NCBI GenBank assembly: GCA_041747855.1
Contig: JBGTEJ010000094.1
Span: forward strand, 1 to 17,607
Length of the DNA stretch: 17,607 nucleotides
From: ZC4RG35 sp041747855
GTDB taxonomy: Bacteria > Actinomycetota > Acidimicrobiia > Spongiisociales > ZC4RG35
Direction: 5' to 3'
Of the stretch, positions 15,078 to 17,607 are shown piece by piece (the stretch's first letter is position 1; every line of letters begins with the position of its first letter). The notes under the pieces are model-generated. The model did not search any database and had not been told where the DNA came from. It worked only from the letters and a program-made list of their open reading frames with translations. The translations under genes were made by a program, and so were the position numbers.

Positions 15078-16838
15078 CTATTCACCCGAGCTGGAGAGCT
15101 CTACACCGAGTTGATATGCCCGGATAGCGAGTTCTCTCACCCGTTGCTCGGCCTCGTCGGATCGCCAGACCCGATAAACCCGTGAAGCCGCCGACTGACG
15201 TTCCCTCTGCCCACTGCCAGCAGCGTCCAGCGACTCGGTAACCGCCGAACTCAGACTTGCCGAGAACTGGTTGAGAGTTTCGGAGTGAGGTGTGGGAGGA
15301 CGCTTGAGACGTGTGTCCGACATGACCTCGGCGACACTGTGCCCGGAGGCGAAACTCTCCGCCCACAGGGTTATCAGATCGGCAGCGAGAAGATCGGCGT
15401 CCGCACTTGGCTCGGGTCGCCAATCCGGATCGGTACGTAGTTGATCTAGAGCAATGTTCTGCAGTTCGGTGATCGATTTCTTGATACCTCGCAGGGCCCG
15501 GTTCGTAATGGGGAGCAACCTGGCATCGCGTTCCTCGATCCAATCCCGCCCGCCGCCCAAGTCGCTGCCGACCTCGCCGGTTTCGGCATCAGACGTCGTT
15601 TCCGTTTGGGGTACGGGTTCTGTGTCATCGGCAGTCGGAGACACGGCAGCCGGAGCTTCAGGAGCAGTATCGACACCGCCCGCCTTGCTCCGACCGCCTC
15701 CCCGGAGGGAGGCAAACAGGGAGTCGACCTCTGAATCGCCCTCGGGCCCAGATTCGACGCTGACCGCGGGCTCTGACACCACCGCTACGTCCGGGTCGGG
15801 TGAGGCTGATTCTGGTGAGGTTGCGGGTTCCGGCTCGGGGAGAACCTCGGGCTCGGGGGCGGGAGGAGGAACCGGTTCCGGGGTCGACGGGAGCGAAGAT
15901 TCCTGACGCATCTGTTCGGCAGGGATCACCCGAACCGTCTCGGGTGGCGCGGACACTTCGACAACTGCGGCAGGCGCAGCCTCTTCGCCGGGATGACGTC
16001 TGGGCTCAGGTTTTACCACTCGAACGGTTTCGCCCGACACCCAGAGGTTGCCACCCTTCTCAGAAGGTGGGGCCGGGACCACCCTGACGGTCGACCCTGA
16101 GTCCACTGAATCCCTCTTCACTTCGAGAGAGGCCTCGAGAAGATTCAGAGTCGACCGGGCATGCTCCAGTTCCTCCAACAGCTCGTCACGTCTCTTCTCC
16201 AGAGCATGGGTCCGTTCCTGGGAAACAGAAGCCTGGCGGGCGGCTGCGTCGAGGATCTCGTCTCTGCGTCGTGTCGCCTCGGCCGTCATCTTCTCAGCTG
16301 TCATTGAGGCGTTCCGCACCAAATCCTCGGCATCCCTTCTCGCCGATGAGGTAAGACGATGGGCTTCGCGTTCAGCCTCTCCCATCACGGTCAGGACATC
16401 CCTATCGGCCTGTTCGCTGATCCGCACGGCGTAGGTCTGCGCCTGTTCGATCAACTGCGTTCCGGTCGCCCAGGCGTCCCGACGCAGGGCCTCGGCGTCG
16501 GTGGAAGACTCCCGTCGACGCTCCTCCGCCTCGGCTATCGATTCGGACCTCCAGCGGGCGGCGTCCATGCTCGCCCTCTCCCGCATCGCCTCCGCCGCCT
16601 CTCTGGCTGTCTGGAGGATGGCTGTCACCTCCTGGCCTACCGTGTCGAATTCGGACCTCATGTCAGGGTTGTCAGCGACCGCGGCTGCCTCCGCCGCTCG
16701 GGCCAGACTCGCCTCGAGTTCTTCGATCCTGGTTGCAGCTGCCCTGAGGACTTCCTCCACCTGGGCGCGCTCCAGACCCCACACAGTGGAACGGAACTGG
16801 GTGTTCCTGATTTGGTCAGGAGTGGTTTCTAGTGCCAT
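15078..16838 (-). CDS. DivIVA-domain coiled-coil protein with long disordered linker
   Basis: This 586-residue protein has four parts. Residues 1-40 (TPDQIRNTQFRSTVWGLERAQVEEVL) resemble the membrane-binding DivIVA/GpsB N-terminus. Residues 36-245 are an Ala/Glu/Arg-rich coiled coil. Residues 246-430 are Pro/Glu/Ser-rich and probably disordered, with three TVRV(V/I) motifs at 250, 271 and 301 and a DSLFASLRGGG motif near 372. Residues 431-586 form a second folded helical domain (RDARLLPITNRALRGIKKSITELQN...) with no family I can name. DivIVA-type proteins sit at curved membrane or septa and recruit growth or division proteins; a polar or septal scaffold is an inference. No Shine-Dalgarno precedes the ATG; TATCTT lies 10 nt upstream. 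UPF0182 follows after 107 nt and PDZ-Lon precedes by 47 nt. Confidence 0.82.
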   Translation of the reverse strand: MALETTPDQIRNTQFRSTVWGLERAQVEEVLRAAATRIEELEASLARAAEAAAVADNPDMRSEFDTVGQEVTAILQTAREAAEAMRERASMDAARWRSESIAEAEERRRESSTDAEALRRDAWATGTQLIEQAQTYAVRISEQADRDVLTVMGEAEREAHRLTSSARRDAEDLVRNASMTAEKMTAEATRRRDEILDAAARQASVSQERTHALEKRRDELLEELEHARSTLNLLEASLEVKRDSVDSGSTVRVVPAPPSEKGGNLWVSGETVRVVKPEPRRHPGEEAAPAAVVEVSAPPETVRVIPAEQMRQESSLPSTPEPVPPPAPEPEVLPEPEPATSPESASPDPDVAVVSEPAVSVESGPEGDSEVDSLFASLRGGGRSKAGGVDTAPEAPAAVSPTADDTEPVPQTETTSDAETGEVGSDLGGGRDWIEERDARLLPITNRALRGIKKSITELQNIALDQLRTDPDWRPEPSADADLLAADLITLWAESFASGHSVAEVMSDTRLKRPPTPHSETLNQFSASLSSAVTESLDAAGSGQRERQSAASRVYRVWRSDEAEQRVRELAIRAYQLGVELSSSGE

Positions 16839-16885
16839 CCAGAACTAGAAGATACCGGCGATCGGTCCGTGTAAGAGGGTTTGCC

Positions 16886-17607
16886 CTATCTGGATGCCAG
16901 GTTTGCCAGGAACTCGAGGGCCTCGTCGATGCTTGCAATCGGTATGATCTCGATCCGCTCCCGCTGCGCGGTGAGGGCCGACTCGTAGTTGTCGACCGGA
17001 ACCAGGATGTAACTGGCACCCGCCGCCTCGGCGGCGACCACCTTCTGACGCACCCCGCCGATGGCGCCAACCGTGCCATCAGGGTTGACGGTCCCCGTGC
17101 CGGCGATCACATGACCGTTGGTCAGCTGCCCCTCTGTCAGGGCTTCGATGATGGCCAGGGTATGAATCATGCCTGCCGAGGGGCCACCGACATTGCCGGT
17201 CCGGATGCTCAATTCGAAAGGGGCCTCAACGATCTCGCCGAGCATCACACCAATCATGGCCACCCCCGGCTCGTCCTCCCGCTCAGCAAGCTCGAACCGC
17301 AAGTCCAACTCTTCGGCCTCACGTCTCACCGTGACGGAGATCACCTCACCGACCGGCAAATCCCGCACCAGGGAGGCGATTTCGGCGATGGAGGTGACCG
17401 CAGTCCCCTGGACTTCGATGATGGTGTCACCCAACTGGAGGACCGCGGCCGCTGGCACCCCGTCGACCAATCCGTTGATGACCACTTCTATGGGCTCCAT
17501 CTCGTACCCCAACTCGTTGAGGGCGACCACGATCGATCGAAAATTGGAGTCGTCCATCTGTTGCAGAACACGGGACCGATACTCCTCGTCGGTCTCCCCG
17601 GGCGTCC
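16886..17607 (-). CDS. PDZ-Lon (S16) serine protease, YlbL type, 5' end cut by window edge
   Basis: The 240 visible codons stay open to the right edge, so the start (with the expected signal anchor) is outside the window; the internal ATG at 17557 is not the start. The visible part runs from the end of the linker (EEYRSRVLQQMDDSNF) through a PDZ domain (GVPAAAVLQLGDTIIEVQGTAVTSIAEI) to a Lon-type S16 domain. The catalytic Ser is in NVGGPSAGM (codon 17177-17179) and the catalytic Lys in GGVRQKVVAA (17042-17044), giving the Ser-Lys dyad. TGTVNPDGTVGAIGG is another S16 mark. Relatives such as B. subtilis YlbL and mycobacterial homologues are membrane-anchored with the protease outside the cytoplasm and act in envelope quality control. 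It is upstream of the DivIVA-like and UPF0182 genes on the same strand. Confidence 0.95.
   Translation of the reverse strand, partial: TPGETDEEYRSRVLQQMDDSNFRSIVVALNELGYEMEPIEVVINGLVDGVPAAAVLQLGDTIIEVQGTAVTSIAEIASLVRDLPVGEVISVTVRREAEELDLRFELAEREDEPGVAMIGVMLGEIVEAPFELSIRTGNVGGPSAGMIHTLAIIEALTEGQLTNGHVIAGTGTVNPDGTVGAIGGVRQKVVAAEAAGASYILVPVDNYESALTAQRERIEIIPIASIDEALEFLANLASR

Overview
The window comes from a high-GC actinobacterium, most likely in or near the class Acidimicrobiia. The evidence is a UPF0182 membrane protein next to a PDZ-Lon (S16) protease, an actinobacterial arrangement, a long DivIVA-domain protein, GC-rich codon use, and many genes that seem to be leaderless, with a TANNNT box a few bases before the start codon and no Shine-Dalgarno. 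The placement is inference; no rRNA or other clade marker is present.

Left part (1-4031). A luciferase-like flavin oxidoreductase runs off the left edge on the minus strand and is divergent from a two-gene plus-strand operon, psuG-psuK, for pseudouridine breakdown: the kinase makes pseudouridine 5'-phosphate and PsuG splits it to uracil and ribose 5-phosphate. A RibD-C/dihydrofolate-reductase-like protein converges on them. Two gene remnants lie here: a possible 5' scrap of a membrane protein (846-995), and a clear 5' scrap of an ArsR-family regulator (3915-4031) that keeps its promoter and operator-like repeats but is cut off exactly at a perfect palindrome.

Middle part (4024-11731). A PadR regulator and an 11-helix permease-prefix membrane protein form a minus-strand operon behind a promoter with a 17-bp-period direct repeat. 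Next come a complete initiator tRNA-fMet unit with promoter and terminator, a YdeI/OmpD-associated protein, and a YgiD/DODA-type extradiol dioxygenase, all minus strand. On the plus strand follow a SAM methyltransferase, a YbdL/KAT-like aminotransferase and a VOC-fold protein. The VOC gene meets a minus-strand SulP anion transporter with a STAS tail; the two stop codons share the four bases CTAG.

Right part (11776-17607, all minus strand). In transcription order: a PDZ-Lon protease (its start is off the right edge), a DivIVA-domain coiled-coil protein, a 940-residue UPF0182 protein, and a diverged IF-1-like protein with a TTG start. This looks like an envelope/cell-shape neighbourhood followed by a translation factor paralogue and the transporter.

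No CRISPR array, prophage, intact insertion sequence or toxin-antitoxin pair is visible. Most genes are housekeeping or metabolic. The observations most worth following are the repeated leaderless promoter spacing, the ArsR scar with its palindrome, the DivIVA-like gene between PDZ-Lon and UPF0182, and the IF-1-like paralogue. No stretch over 300 bases lacks a gene; the longest gaps (856-1135, 2936-3184, 3749-4023) are described in the entries.
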